Shown in pieces: positions 16,453 through 25,134 of a stretch of DNA of 64,000 nt. The notes under the pieces were generated by a model. That model saw only the letters and a program-made list of their open reading frames with translations, was not told the DNA's origin and did no database searches. The position numbers and the translations under genes were made by a program. The DNA is taken from assembly GCF_029870595.1 (NCBI RefSeq), contig NZ_JAPDIR010000002.1, positions 408,876-472,875 of the forward strand, given 5' to 3'. Source of the DNA: Sphingomonas sp. CBMAI 2297 (GTDB lineage Bacteria; Pseudomonadota; Alphaproteobacteria; Sphingomonadales; Sphingomonadaceae). The stretch's first letter is position 1, and each line of letters opens with the position of its first letter.

Positions 16453-17448
16453 TCAACTGAGCGGAGGGGGTACCCGGCCCAGCGTGGCGACCAGATCGAT
16501 CAACGCGCCCGTCAGCGTGTTCACGTTGGCGGCGCGCGAATGCCGGTACCATTCGTCCACCGCATGCTCGATCCCGACGGCACCCAGCAGGAGGTCGTCC
16601 CGTTGCTCGATGCGTGCGATCGTCGCGCGCAGGTGGCGAACCAGATAGCTCGGACCGTTCTCCTGCAGCGTCGAATCATCGACCGGCGCGCCGTCGGAGA
16701 GGACAATCAACAGCTTGTGAGGACAAGGCAGGGAGGCGAGGCGCGTTTCCGCCCATTCGAGCGCTTCGCCGTCGACATTCTCGCGCAGCACGTCCGGGTG
16801 CAGAAAGGCGGCGCGGGAATCCGCGGCCCATTCGGTCTCGTCAGCGCGTTTGTAGACAATATGCGCGAGGGCGCAGAGCCGCCCGGGGCGTTCGGGACGG
16901 CCCTGACGAAGCCATTGCTGGCGCGGGAAGCCGCCCTGCCAGCCGGCGGTAGAGAAGCCGAGGATCTCGGTTGTCGCGCCGAGCGCCACCAGGGCGTCGC
17001 TAACCGCACCCACGGCGCTTGCCGCAGCCGCGATCGGTGCGCCCTTCATCGAGCCCGACTGGTCGATGAGAAAGCAGACGGCGAGCCCGGCGGGATCGGC
17101 GATCGCGTCGCGAAGTCCCTGGATGATTTCGTTTGTGGGAGTCCGCTCGGCTTCGAACCGCTGCAGATGGTTGCGGTGGGCGGCCCAGAGCTCGGCCTTG
17201 GCATAGTGGCTGGGCTGGAGGGGGCTGAGCTCGCGAAGGCGACCGGGAATGTCGGCCGCGGTCAGTTCGGCGTCATGGGTGCGGGTGAAGACGCGATAGG
17301 GTGCGTCTGCCGGACCGTCCTTGGTAGCTTTCAGGCCGCGTCGCGCACTGCGCCGCTGCCACAACAGCCAGAGCATGCCGAGCAGAAACAGCGCCCACAT
17401 CCCGAGACTGGCGGCCGCGCCCTGCCATTCCAGACTTGTCGAATCCAT
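16453..17448 (-). CDS. Membrane-anchored VWA protein, CobT-like
   Basis: 331 residues. A single transmembrane helix near the N-terminus (LGMWALFLLGMLWLLW, about 15-30) is followed by a linker and a von Willebrand factor A domain. The metal-ion-dependent adhesion site is intact: DQSGSMKG, and later LIVLSDGAPVDDSTLQENG, a signature shared with the C-terminal domain of cobaltochelatase CobT. CobT's acidic N-terminal region is absent and there is a membrane anchor, so a cobalamin role is unlikely; a MoxR-type chaperone partner would be expected but none is here. Divergent from cheA. Confidence 0.85.
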   Translation of the reverse strand: MDSTSLEWQGAAASLGMWALFLLGMLWLLWQRRSARRGLKATKDGPADAPYRVFTRTHDAELTAADIPGRLRELSPLQPSHYAKAELWAAHRNHLQRFEAERTPTNEIIQGLRDAIADPAGLAVCFLIDQSGSMKGAPIAAAASAVGAVSDALVALGATTEILGFSTAGWQGGFPRQQWLRQGRPERPGRLCALAHIVYKRADETEWAADSRAAFLHPDVLRENVDGEALEWAETRLASLPCPHKLLIVLSDGAPVDDSTLQENGPSYLVRHLRATIARIEQRDDLLLGAVGIEHAVDEWYRHSRAANVNTLTGALIDLVATLGRVPPPLS

Positions 17449-17533
17449 TCCACCCCCGTTCTGCCCGAGCACTAACGCCCTTTTAACCACCCATCCCGCA
17501 CAACCGCCCCGCAAATTTGCTTTCCGGGGCCCC

Positions 17534-19858
17534 ATGGACGACCTGCTGCAGGAATTCATCGCCGAGACGCGTGAGACGCTCGAAGCGCTTTCGGGCGAGA
17601 TCGTCGCATGGGAGGCGCATCCCGCGGACCGCGCCCGCCTCGATGCCATTTTCCGCTTCGTGCACACGGTGAAGGGAAGCTGCGGCTTTCTCGACCTGCC
17701 GCGCCTCGGCCGGCTCAGCCATGCCGCCGAGGATGTGCTGGCGCAGGTGCGCGAGGGGCGGCGTGCGCCTGATCGCGGGCTGGTCAACGCCGTGCTCGCG
17801 GTGGTCGACCGGATCGGCGAGCTGGTGGAAGCGATCGAATCGGGCACCAGCCTGGACGACAGCGGCGACGACCTGCTGGTCGCCGCGCTGGCCGAGGGCG
17901 CCGGGGAAATCGCCCATGCCGGCCCGATCGTGAGCCGCGCGCCCTCGCGCAGCGTGCGCCTCAACGTCGACCTGCTCGATCGGATGATGTCCGGCATGTC
18001 GGACATGGTGCTCGCCCGCAACGAGCTGGCGCGCCGGCTGCGGAACGGCGAGATCGATCCCGCCATCGAGGCCGCGCTCGAGCGCCTGTCGCTCACCGTG
18101 GGCGAGATGCGCGACACGGTGACGCGCACCCGCATGCAGAAGATCGACGCGCTCTTCTCCGCGCTGCCGCGCATGGTGCGCGACACGGCGGCGGGGCTGG
18201 GCAAGTCGGTGATGCTCCAGGTTGACGGCTCGGACGTCGAGCTCGACCGCGAGATGATCGAGGTGATGCGCGATCCGCTGGTCCACATCATCCGCAACTC
18301 GATCGACCATGGCATCGAGACGCCGGCCGAGCGCCGCGCCGGCGGCAAGCGCGAGAATGGCCGGCTGTCGGTCTCCGCGCGCCAGTCGGGCAATCAGATC
18401 ATCATCGAGATCGCGGACGACGGCCGCGGCATCGATACCGAGCGGCTGATCCAGAAGCTCGCCGCCAATGGCCGCGACGAGGCCAAGCTGCGCGGCCTTT
18501 CGGCGCGCGCCAAGCTCGACCTGGTGTTCGAGCCGGGCCTTTCGTCCAGGGACGTGGTGACCGAGATTTCGGGCCGCGGCGTGGGCATGGACGTGGTGCG
18601 CGCCGCGATCGAGCAGATCGGTGGCCGCGTCGAGCTCGACAGCACGCCGGGCAAGGGCCTGCGCATCGCCATCCATGTGCCGCTGACGCTCTCGATCATC
18701 TCGACGATCGTGGTGGGAGTGGATGGCCAGCGCTTCGCGATTCCGCGCCAGTCGATCGAGGAGATCGTGACCGAGCGCGGCGAGGCGATCCGCATCGATC
18801 TGGTCGGCGGCTCCCCGGTCGCGACAGTGCGCGAACGCCGCATGCCGCTGATCCACCTTGCCGACATGCTGGGCCTGCCCGCCGCCGTGGCGCGCGACGA
18901 GGGCTGCCAGATGCTTGCCATCGTCAGCGTGAGCGAGGGCAGCTATGCGCTCGCGGTCGACACGGTGCTCGACAATGAGGAACTGGTGATCAAGCCGGCC
19001 TCGCCCGCGGTGATGTCGACCGGCCTCTATGCCGGCCAGACGCTGCCGGATTCGGGCCTGCCGATGCTGCTGCTCGACTGCGCCGGCATGGCCAAGGCCG
19101 CGAGCCTGGATTTCAGCCGCGACGGCCAGCAGATCTTCGAGGAGGAAGAGGAAGCCGAAATCGCGCCGGGCCTGCCCGCGCTGCTGTTCCGCGACCTGGA
19201 CGGCGTGCGCCGCGCGGTGCCGCTGGCGGCGGTCGACCGGGTGGAGCAGGTCGATGCCGGCAATGTCCGCTTCGCCGCGGGCCGCTTCCGCGTGACGATC
19301 GACGACCGCATCCTGCCGCTCGCCGCGCATGGCGACCTGGACGGGGTGGAGCGGATCAACGTGCTGCGCCTGAAGGACGGCACCAACGAAGTCAGCTATG
19401 CGATCGAGGAAGCCGCCGACATCGTGATGCTGCCCGAGGAGATCGCGCCGGCCCGCGAGCCGGGGCCGATCGCTGGCGTGGTGCTGGTGGACGGCGAGCA
19501 GATCGAGCTGGTCGACATGCTGTGGATCTTCGACGAGCATGCCGAGCGCGAAGTGGAGGACAGCCCGCCGCTCTGCCTGATCGCGGGCGACGACGATGGC
19601 TGGATGGCGTCGTTCGTCAAACCGCTGCTGGAGGCATCGGGCTACCGCGTCGCGCTGCGTCTGGCGCCGGGCGAGACGCCGGCCGTGGTGCTTTCCACCG
19701 AGGAGGATCAGGGCGCTTCGGGTGGGCCCGCGCCGGTCGTGCGGCTGCGAAAGAAGCGCGCGGCCGGCGGCTCGGGCGACGACAGCGTCTACAGATATGA
19801 TCGTGCGGGATTGCTTTCCGCGCTCGAAGCCCGGGTTTCCGGCAAGGCAGGTCGCTGA
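17534..19858 (+). CDS. cheA: Chemotaxis histidine kinase CheA with C-terminal receiver-like domain
   Basis: 774 residues. Domains: Hpt/P1 with the phospho-histidine in FVHTVKGSCGFL (about residue 45-50); no obvious CheY-binding P2; dimerisation P3 (LNVDLLDRMMSGMSDMVLAR); ATPase P4 with VHIIRNSIDHGIE, DDGRGID and SGRGVGMDVV; CheW-like P5 (LTLSIISTIVVGVDGQRFAI); a second CheW-like stretch (VRRAVPLAAVDRVEQV); and an end resembling a receiver (LCLIAGDDDGWMASFVKPLL) whose phospho-Asp position appears as Ser in VVLSTEED. It phosphorylates CheY and CheB. The stop overlaps the cheW start (TGATG). The start ATG is that of the Hpt domain. Confidence 0.95.
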   Translation: MDDLLQEFIAETRETLEALSGEIVAWEAHPADRARLDAIFRFVHTVKGSCGFLDLPRLGRLSHAAEDVLAQVREGRRAPDRGLVNAVLAVVDRIGELVEAIESGTSLDDSGDDLLVAALAEGAGEIAHAGPIVSRAPSRSVRLNVDLLDRMMSGMSDMVLARNELARRLRNGEIDPAIEAALERLSLTVGEMRDTVTRTRMQKIDALFSALPRMVRDTAAGLGKSVMLQVDGSDVELDREMIEVMRDPLVHIIRNSIDHGIETPAERRAGGKRENGRLSVSARQSGNQIIIEIADDGRGIDTERLIQKLAANGRDEAKLRGLSARAKLDLVFEPGLSSRDVVTEISGRGVGMDVVRAAIEQIGGRVELDSTPGKGLRIAIHVPLTLSIISTIVVGVDGQRFAIPRQSIEEIVTERGEAIRIDLVGGSPVATVRERRMPLIHLADMLGLPAAVARDEGCQMLAIVSVSEGSYALAVDTVLDNEELVIKPASPAVMSTGLYAGQTLPDSGLPMLLLDCAGMAKAASLDFSRDGQQIFEEEEEAEIAPGLPALLFRDLDGVRRAVPLAAVDRVEQVDAGNVRFAAGRFRVTIDDRILPLAAHGDLDGVERINVLRLKDGTNEVSYAIEEAADIVMLPEEIAPAREPGPIAGVVLVDGEQIELVDMLWIFDEHAEREVEDSPPLCLIAGDDDGWMASFVKPLLEASGYRVALRLAPGETPAVVLSTEEDQGASGGPAPVVRLRKKRAAGGSGDDSVYRYDRAGLLSALEARVSGKAGR

Positions 19859-20283
19859 TGTCGCATCTCTATCTCATCGCCCAGATCGCCGGGCGCGCCG
19901 TGGCGATCGATTCCGAGCAGGTGGAATCGGTGGTCGATATCGGCGAGGTGACGGCGGTGCCGCGCGCCTCGGCGCATGTCCGCGGGCTTGCCGCGCTGCG
20001 CAGCCGCGTGGTGACGGTGGTCGATACCCAGTCGGCGCTCGGCATGGCGGGCGGCAGCCCGGCGCGCCGCGCGGTGATCACCCATGTCGAGGGGCATCAC
20101 TATGCGATGCTGGTCGACGCGCTCGACGATGTCGCGCCGTTCGAGCTGCTGCCGCTCGCGCATGGCGTCACGCTCGACCCTGCCTGGCGCGGGGCGGGGC
20201 GGGGAATCGTGGAGCGCGACGGCGAGCCGATCCTCGCGATCGACCTCGCCAGCCTCGTCCCCGGCCATGCCGGACCGAATTAA
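19858..20283 (+). CDS. cheW: Chemotaxis coupling protein CheW
   Basis: 141 residues forming a single CheW beta-barrel domain: LYLIAQIAGRAVAIDSEQVE, VRGLAALRSRVVTVVD and EGHHYAMLVDALDDV are the usual structural segments. It links CheA to methyl-accepting receptors at the membrane. The start shares one base with the cheA stop, so synthesis is coupled. An 80-bp gap with no gene separates it from cheY. Confidence 0.93.
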   Translation: MSHLYLIAQIAGRAVAIDSEQVESVVDIGEVTAVPRASAHVRGLAALRSRVVTVVDTQSALGMAGGSPARRAVITHVEGHHYAMLVDALDDVAPFELLPLAHGVTLDPAWRGAGRGIVERDGEPILAIDLASLVPGHAGPN

Positions 20284-20363
20284 TCTCGCGATTAACGTGG
20301 CGCTTACGCCTTTCGTGCACTGTCCACTCCACCTAGAGCGCTGAAAGCGGGGAACAGGGGAAA

Positions 20364-20729
20364 ATGAAGACTTGTCTGGTCGTCGACGATTCCAAGGTGA
20401 TCCGGAAGGTCGCCCGGCATATCCTGGAAACGCTCGACTTCGAAGTGCGCGAGGCCGGTGACGGCCGCGAGGCGCTCGACTCCTGCCTGCAGACGCCGCC
20501 GGATGTGATCCTGCTCGACTGGAACATGCCCGTGATGAGCGGCATGGACTTCCTGCGCGCGCTGAAGGATTCGGGGCTGCCGCAGCGCCCAAAGGTGGTG
20601 TTCTGCACCACCGAGAACGGCATGGCCTATATCCGCGCCGCCATCGAGGCGGGCGCCGACGAATATGTCATGAAGCCGTTCGACCGCGAGACGCTGGAAA
20701 GCAAGCTGCAGATCGTCGGCGTCGCCTGA
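20364..20729 (+). CDS. cheY: Chemotaxis response regulator, CheY-like
   Basis: 121-residue stand-alone receiver domain. The phospho-acceptor is Asp52 (ILLDWNMPVMSG), with the acidic pair Asp8-Asp9 and the switch Lys104 (YVMKPFD); Thr at 82-83 completes the set. Phosphorylated by CheA it should bind the flagellar switch. AGGGGAA precedes the ATG. Its position between cheW and cheB supports the chemotaxis role. Confidence 0.93.
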   Translation: MKTCLVVDDSKVIRKVARHILETLDFEVREAGDGREALDSCLQTPPDVILLDWNMPVMSGMDFLRALKDSGLPQRPKVVFCTTENGMAYIRAAIEAGADEYVMKPFDRETLESKLQIVGVA

Positions 20730-20751
20730 GCGGCGCATGAGGGAGCCACAA

Positions 20752-21843
20752 GTGGCGCAGGCATCTCTTGCGGACACCGGATATGGCGGCACTCCCGCCG
20801 GGCCGGCGCAGGTGCTGATCGTCGACGATTCGGTCGTCGCGCGGTCGGTGCTGGGGCGAATGGTGGAGGGGACGCGCCGTTTCCGCGTCGCCGCCGCCTA
20901 TAGCGACGTGCGCGCGGCGCTCGACTATCTCAAGACGCACAGCGTCGACATCATCCTGCTCGATATCGAGATGCCGGGAATCGACGGCATCACCGCGCTG
21001 CCCGATGTGATCGCGGCGGGGCGCGGCGCCAAGGTGCTGATCGTGTCCTCGGCGGCCGAGCAGGGCGCGGCGGTGACCGTGCAGGCGCTGGCGCTGGGGG
21101 CGGCGGACACGCTGGTGAAGCCCGGCATCGGCGCGTTCGGCGGCCGCTTCGCCGAAGTGCTGGAGGAGCGGCTCTCGCGCCTGCTCGAGGCCCAGGCCCA
21201 TGCCCATGCGCAGCCCGAGCCGGCGGCGCCGCATCCGCACTATCAGTTCCCCGTCCAGGCGCCCGAGGGCTTCGACCTCGTCGCGATTGGCGCGTCGACG
21301 GGCGGCATCCATGCGCTCAGCCAGCTGCTGCGCGCGATCCCGGCGAGCTTCCAGGTGCCGATCCTGGTGACCCAGCACCTGCCGGTCTCGTTCATGAGCT
21401 ATTTCGCCACCCAGCTCGCCGTGCTCGGCGGCCGGCCCTGCGAAGTCGCGGCCGACCGGATGCGCATCCGGCCCGGCCGGATCATCGTCGCCCCCGGCGA
21501 CGCTCATATGCGCGTGGTCCGCACTTCCGACGGCGCGGCGATCCGCCTGACTCATGAGAAGGCGCCGAGCGGCTGCATGCCCTCGGTCGATCCCATGTTC
21601 GAGAGCGTCGCCGAAGTGTTCGGCGGCCGCGCGCTGGGCGTGGTGCTGAGCGGCATGGGCCGCGACGGCTGCGAGGGCGCCAGGGACCTGTGCGATGCCG
21701 GTGCGCGCGTGCTGGCGCAGGATCGCGCCAGCTCGGTGGTGTGGGGCATGCCCGGCGCGGTCGCCAATGCCGGGCGGGCGAGCGCGATCTTGCCCCCGGA
21801 CGAGATCGGGCGGCTGATCGCCCGCGGCGGAGGCGGAGCATGA
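20752..21843 (+). CDS. cheB: Chemotaxis protein-glutamate methylesterase CheB
   Basis: 363 residues from the GTG at 20752, which has GGGAG eight bases upstream; an in-frame ATG at 20737 has no such site. N-terminal receiver (VLIVDDSVVARSV; phospho-Asp in ILLDIEMPGIDG) and C-terminal methylesterase with the catalytic Ser in AIGASTGGIHAL, His in VTQHLPVSF and Asp in VLSGMGRDGCEGA. It demethylates and deamidates receptors when phosphorylated by CheA, opposing CheR, whose gene overlaps by ATGA. Confidence 0.95.
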   Translation: MAQASLADTGYGGTPAGPAQVLIVDDSVVARSVLGRMVEGTRRFRVAAAYSDVRAALDYLKTHSVDIILLDIEMPGIDGITALPDVIAAGRGAKVLIVSSAAEQGAAVTVQALALGAADTLVKPGIGAFGGRFAEVLEERLSRLLEAQAHAHAQPEPAAPHPHYQFPVQAPEGFDLVAIGASTGGIHALSQLLRAIPASFQVPILVTQHLPVSFMSYFATQLAVLGGRPCEVAADRMRIRPGRIIVAPGDAHMRVVRTSDGAAIRLTHEKAPSGCMPSVDPMFESVAEVFGGRALGVVLSGMGRDGCEGARDLCDAGARVLAQDRASSVVWGMPGAVANAGRASAILPPDEIGRLIARGGGGA

Positions 21844-22685
21844 TCCCGGGCTCCACGCCGATCGCCTCGGCCGGCGCGATGAACATGATCGCGGCGCTGC
21901 TCGAGCAGCGGGCCGGCCAGCAGATCGCGGCGAACCGCACCTGGCGGATCGAGACGGCGCTGAAGCCGATCCTGCGCGCGCGCGGGCTGGCCAGCCTCGA
22001 CGAGCTGGTGGCCCAACTGATCGCGGCGCGCACCGGGGAGCTGGCGGACCTGGTGGTCGACGCGCTGCTCAACCAGGAGACCAGCTTCTTCCGCGACGCC
22101 GCCGTGCTCGACATGATCGTGGACGCGGCGGAGGCGATGCAGGCCGAGGCGGGCAGCCGCCGCCTGCGCATCTGGTCCGCCGGCTGCTCGACGGGGCAGG
22201 AGCCGCTGAGCCTCGCCATGCTCTTCTCCGAGCGCGGCCTGCCCGACCCCGAGATCGTGGCGACCGACGTCTCGCCCGCGGCGCTGGCACGGGCGCGGAG
22301 CGGGCGCTTCTCGCAGTTCGAGATCCAGCGCGGCCTGCCCGTGCGCCGGATGATGGCCTGGTTCGACACGGTGGGCGCCGATTGGGCCGCCAAGCCCGAG
22401 CTGGTGCGCAAGCTCCAGTTCCGCCAGCACAATCTGACCCTCGATCCTGCTCCGGCGGGCATGTTCGACATCATCCTGTGCCGCAACGTGATGCTCTATT
22501 TCTCGCTCGCGGTGCGCCGCAAGGTGTTCGACAGCCTGGCTTCGGCGATGCGGCCCGGCGGGCTGCTGGCGCTGGGGGCCGGGGAGACGGTGATCGGCCA
22601 GACCGATCATTTCGTGCCCTGCGAGCGCTATCGCGGCTTCTATCGCCCGGTCGACACGCCGGGGACGCTGCGCGCGGCGGGTTGA
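21840..22685 (+). CDS. cheR: Chemotaxis protein methyltransferase CheR
   Basis: 281 residues. An N-terminal helical domain precedes the SAM-dependent methyltransferase fold: NQETSFFRD, RIWSAGCSTGQEPLSLAMLF (motif I, SAM binding), EIVATDVSPAALARAR and FDIILCRNVMLYFS. It methylates glutamates on chemoreceptors. The ATG overlaps the cheB stop (ATGA). It ends the che operon; no receptor gene is visible in the window. Confidence 0.95.
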   Translation: MIPGSTPIASAGAMNMIAALLEQRAGQQIAANRTWRIETALKPILRARGLASLDELVAQLIAARTGELADLVVDALLNQETSFFRDAAVLDMIVDAAEAMQAEAGSRRLRIWSAGCSTGQEPLSLAMLFSERGLPDPEIVATDVSPAALARARSGRFSQFEIQRGLPVRRMMAWFDTVGADWAAKPELVRKLQFRQHNLTLDPAPAGMFDIILCRNVMLYFSLAVRRKVFDSLASAMRPGGLLALGAGETVIGQTDHFVPCERYRGFYRPVDTPGTLRAAG

Positions 22686-22719
22686 TCGCGGCGGCCCTGC
22701 GCGGCTAGCGTCGTGCACG

Positions 22720-23421
22720 ATGCACAACGGCCTGGCCTTTCTCGACGCGCCTTCGCCCAATTTCGATGCGCGGGCGCTGCCCGTCACGATGATCGTGCTG
22801 CACTATACCGGCATGGAGAGCGCCGCCGCGGCGCTCGACCGGCTGCGCGATCCCGCGGCGAAGGTCTCCGCCCATTATCTGGTCGACGAGGACGGCACGA
22901 TCCACCGGCTGGTGCCCGAGGAGAAGCGCGCCTGGCATGCCGGCCGCTCGCACTGGCGCGGGATCACCGACGTGAATTCCGCCTCGGTCGGCATCGAGAT
23001 CGTCAATCCCGGCCATGAGCATGGCTATCGCCCGTTCCCGGCCGAGCAGATGGGGGCGCTGATCCCGCTCGTCGCCGAGGTCAAGGCGCGCTACGGCATC
23101 ACCCGCGGCAACGTCGTCGGCCATTCGGACGTGGCGCCGGCGCGCAAGCAGGATCCGGGCGAACTGTTCAACTGGCACGCGCTCGCCCGCCTGCGCCTGG
23201 CGCTGCCGCGCCCCACGAAGAACCTGATGGATCCGGGCTGGCCCGATGCCGGCTTCATCATGGCGCTCGAGCGTTTCGGCTATGACGTCACCGACGAGCA
23301 GGCCGCGGTTGTCGCCTTTCAGCGCCGTTTCCGGCCCGAGATGATCGATGGCGAGATCGACATGGAATGCCGCTGCCTGCTGCTCGCGCTGCTCCTGCCC
23401 AAGCCCCAGGGCGACGATTAG
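22720..23421 (+). CDS. N-acetylmuramoyl-L-alanine amidase, AmiD-like
   Basis: 233 residues. Amidase_2 domain: MIVLHYTGMES with the first zinc His, SAHYLVDEDGTIHRLVPEE, WHAGRSHWRGI, NSASVGIEIVNPG and VGHSDVAPARKQDPG with the remaining ligands. The C-terminal 70 residues (FIMALERFGYDVTDEQAAVV) match a peptidoglycan-binding helical domain. It should cut the muramoyl-alanine bond in cell-wall recycling or remodelling. No signal peptide is evident, so it may be cytoplasmic or exported by other means. 34 bp behind cheR. Confidence 0.92.
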   Translation: MHNGLAFLDAPSPNFDARALPVTMIVLHYTGMESAAAALDRLRDPAAKVSAHYLVDEDGTIHRLVPEEKRAWHAGRSHWRGITDVNSASVGIEIVNPGHEHGYRPFPAEQMGALIPLVAEVKARYGITRGNVVGHSDVAPARKQDPGELFNWHALARLRLALPRPTKNLMDPGWPDAGFIMALERFGYDVTDEQAAVVAFQRRFRPEMIDGEIDMECRCLLLALLLPKPQGDD

Positions 23422-23499
23422 TTACGCAGGCGTGCACCATATCCATGCAGGCTATTGCAAGTATAGGATGATCTATAGGAAGGCGGAGGTGGTCACGCC

Positions 23500-23796
23500 T
23501 TGAGCAGCAATATCGGCTTTACTTCCCTGGGCCCGGTCCAGGCCTATCTCTCCGGCGTTGCCCGCGCCGACGCGCGCGGCGACGTGCCCGCTTCCGTCAA
23601 CATCCCTACGGTGAGCGAGGCTACCGAGGCCGTGCAGCGGATCGCGCGGGTGCGCGGCGCCGACGGCGTGACCGGCCTGGGATCGGACTATCGCAAGATC
23701 GCGCTGGCATCGGGCCTGAACGTTACCTGGCGAGTCGAGGTGATGGCCTGGGGCACCGCCGTGCTGCGCGCCGCCGAACCGGGTAAAACATCCTGA
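23500..23796 (+). CDS. Hypothetical protein (TTG start)
   Basis: 98 residues, MSSNIGFTSLGPVQAYLSGV to RAAEPGKTS. The start is a TTG with GGCGGAGG ten bases upstream; no ATG fits. The protein is soluble, lacks cysteines and shows no motif known to me; residues 35-60 form a likely amphipathic helix (TEAVQRIARVRGADGV). It sits alone between the amidase gene and rnpB. Confidence 0.6.
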   Translation: MSSNIGFTSLGPVQAYLSGVARADARGDVPASVNIPTVSEATEAVQRIARVRGADGVTGLGSDYRKIALASGLNVTWRVEVMAWGTAVLRAAEPGKTS

Positions 23797-23835
23797 GCCC
23801 TTGCAGTCGCGGGCGGCTTCGCTAGAGCGGTCCTC

Positions 23836-24200
23836 GCCAGAGGGTCGGGCGGCCGCGGGTGCGCAAGCACGCGAGGAAAGTCCGGGCTCCACGGAAACAC
23901 GGTGCCGGGTAATGCCCGGCGGGGGCGACCCCAGGGAAAGTGCCACAGAGAGCAGACCGCCTACCTCCTTCGGGAGCGGCAAGGGTGAAAGGGTGCGGCA
24001 AGAGCGCACCGCGCGACCGGTAACGGAAGCGGCACGGCAAACCCCACCGGGAGCAAGACCGAATAGGGGCGGCGCATGGGCCTGGTTCCGGCCCGTCGCC
24101 CGGGTTGGTTGCTGGAGCGGCGGAGCGATCCGTCGCCTAGAGGAATGGTCGCACATCGCCGTCAGGCGAGGACAGAACCCGGCTTATAGACCCTCTGGCA
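23836..24200 (+). ncRNA. rnpB: RNase P RNA (type A)
   Basis: The catalytic RNA that matures tRNA 5' ends. Conserved cores are all present in order: GAGGAAAGTCCGGGCTCC (~23871-23888), ACAGAGAGCAGACCGCC, GGGTGAAAGGGTGCGG, AAGAGCGCACCGC, AGAGGAATGGTCGC and ACAGAACCCGGCTTATAGA near the 3' end. The terminal helix P1 forms between GCCAGAGGGTC at the 5' end and GACCCTCTGGC at the 3' end, which fixes the limits closely. Long open frames on both strands here are incidental. Confidence 0.96.
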
Positions 24201-24260
24201 TTTCATCTTGCGGAGCGCCATCGCGCTTGCGCCGACCGAACGAGGGGCTATCTGGGCGGC

Positions 24261-24797
24261 ATGGCAAGATCGACACGCTCGACCGACTGGGGGTTTCCGC
24301 GCTGGCGCGCGTACGGCGCCGAGCGGGAGGCCGTGCAGGTGCGCATGTGCGATCGCCATGGCTGCGACCAGCCGGGCGATCGGCCCGCCCCCAAATCGCC
24401 GAACAGCCGTGAGCGCTGGTATTTCTGCGAGGCGCACGCCGCCGAGTATAACCGCAACTGGGATTACTTCGCTGGCCTGACCGCGGAGGAGGCGGCCAAG
24501 CGCGAGGCGGACGAACGGCGCGACGCGTCGGGCTTCGCCGAGGCGAAATATAATGGCTGGGCGGGCCCGGGCGACGGCAGCCGCTCGCGCGACGAGATGC
24601 GCGCGCTCGAGGTGCTCGAGCTCGAGGTCGATGCCGATTTCGAAGCGGTGCGTGGTGCCTGGCGCCGGCTCGCCAAGGTGAATCACCCCGATGTGAAGCC
24701 GGGCGATGCCGAGGCGGCCCAGCGCTTCCAGGCGATCCAGGCGGCCTATGACGTGCTCAAGGCGGCCGAGGAACGACGGACGTGGAAGGGCGATTGA
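24261..24797 (+). CDS. J-domain (DnaJ-like) protein
   Basis: 178 residues. The J domain is at the C-terminus (about residues 115-175): LEVLELEVDADFEAVRGAWR, then LAKVNHPDVKPGD with the HPD signature that stimulates DnaK ATPase, and RFQAIQAAYDVLK. The first 110 residues contain cysteines in VRMCDRHGCDQPG and YFCEAHAAEYNRNWDYF that resemble a small zinc-binding module. It likely delivers particular substrates to DnaK. The next gene begins inside its last codons, suggesting coupled translation. Confidence 0.9.
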   Translation: MARSTRSTDWGFPRWRAYGAEREAVQVRMCDRHGCDQPGDRPAPKSPNSRERWYFCEAHAAEYNRNWDYFAGLTAEEAAKREADERRDASGFAEAKYNGWAGPGDGSRSRDEMRALEVLELEVDADFEAVRGAWRRLAKVNHPDVKPGDAEAAQRFQAIQAAYDVLKAAEERRTWKGD

Positions 24798-25099
24798 AAC
24801 ACCGCGTTTCCGCCAACTGGGGGCAAACGATCCTGGTCTGCGCGAAATGCTCGAAGAAGCTGAAAGGCGGCTTCGGGCCCAAGGGGCGCACGCCGCTCGC
24901 CAAGGCGCTGCGCAGGCATCTAGGCCTGAAGAAGGGCCGCAAGGCCGAGGCGGGGATCGTCGAGGTGAAGTGCATGGGCGTCTGCCCGCGCGGCGCTGTG
25001 ACGGTGGTCGATGCCGGCGGGCCGAGGGAATGGCTGCTCGTGCCGAAGGGCACGGATCTGGACCTGGTGGCCGGGGAACTGGGGCTGGGGCGGGACTGA
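24782..25099 (+). CDS. Thioredoxin-like (2Fe-2S) ferredoxin domain protein
   Basis: 105 residues from a GTG at 24782 (GAGG ten bases upstream); a TTG at 24794 is an alternative. Cysteines Cys-x2-Cys in LVCAKCSKKLKGGFG and Cys-x3-Cys in KCMGVCPRGAVTVV match the thioredoxin-like 2Fe-2S fold of (2Fe-2S) ferredoxin COG3411 proteins. It overlaps the J-domain gene by 16 bp. Electron partner and role unknown; the nearby sufE on the opposite strand is suggestive only. Confidence 0.82.
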   Translation: MEGRLKHRVSANWGQTILVCAKCSKKLKGGFGPKGRTPLAKALRRHLGLKKGRKAEAGIVEVKCMGVCPRGAVTVVDAGGPREWLLVPKGTDLDLVAGELGLGRD

Positions 25100-25134
25100 G
25101 CATTGGCATTCCCCTCCCTTCCAGGAAGGGGGTT

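Noticed and set aside
17483..19540. A 685-codon minus-strand frame
   Set aside because: It is antisense to cheA with no ribosome site or family motif.
23801..24412. Plus-strand open frame over rnpB
   Set aside because: Covers the RNase P RNA core; the sequence is explained by conserved RNA structure.
24162..25109. Minus-strand 315-codon frame
   Set aside because: Antisense to the J-domain and ferredoxin genes; Arg/Pro-rich without motif.
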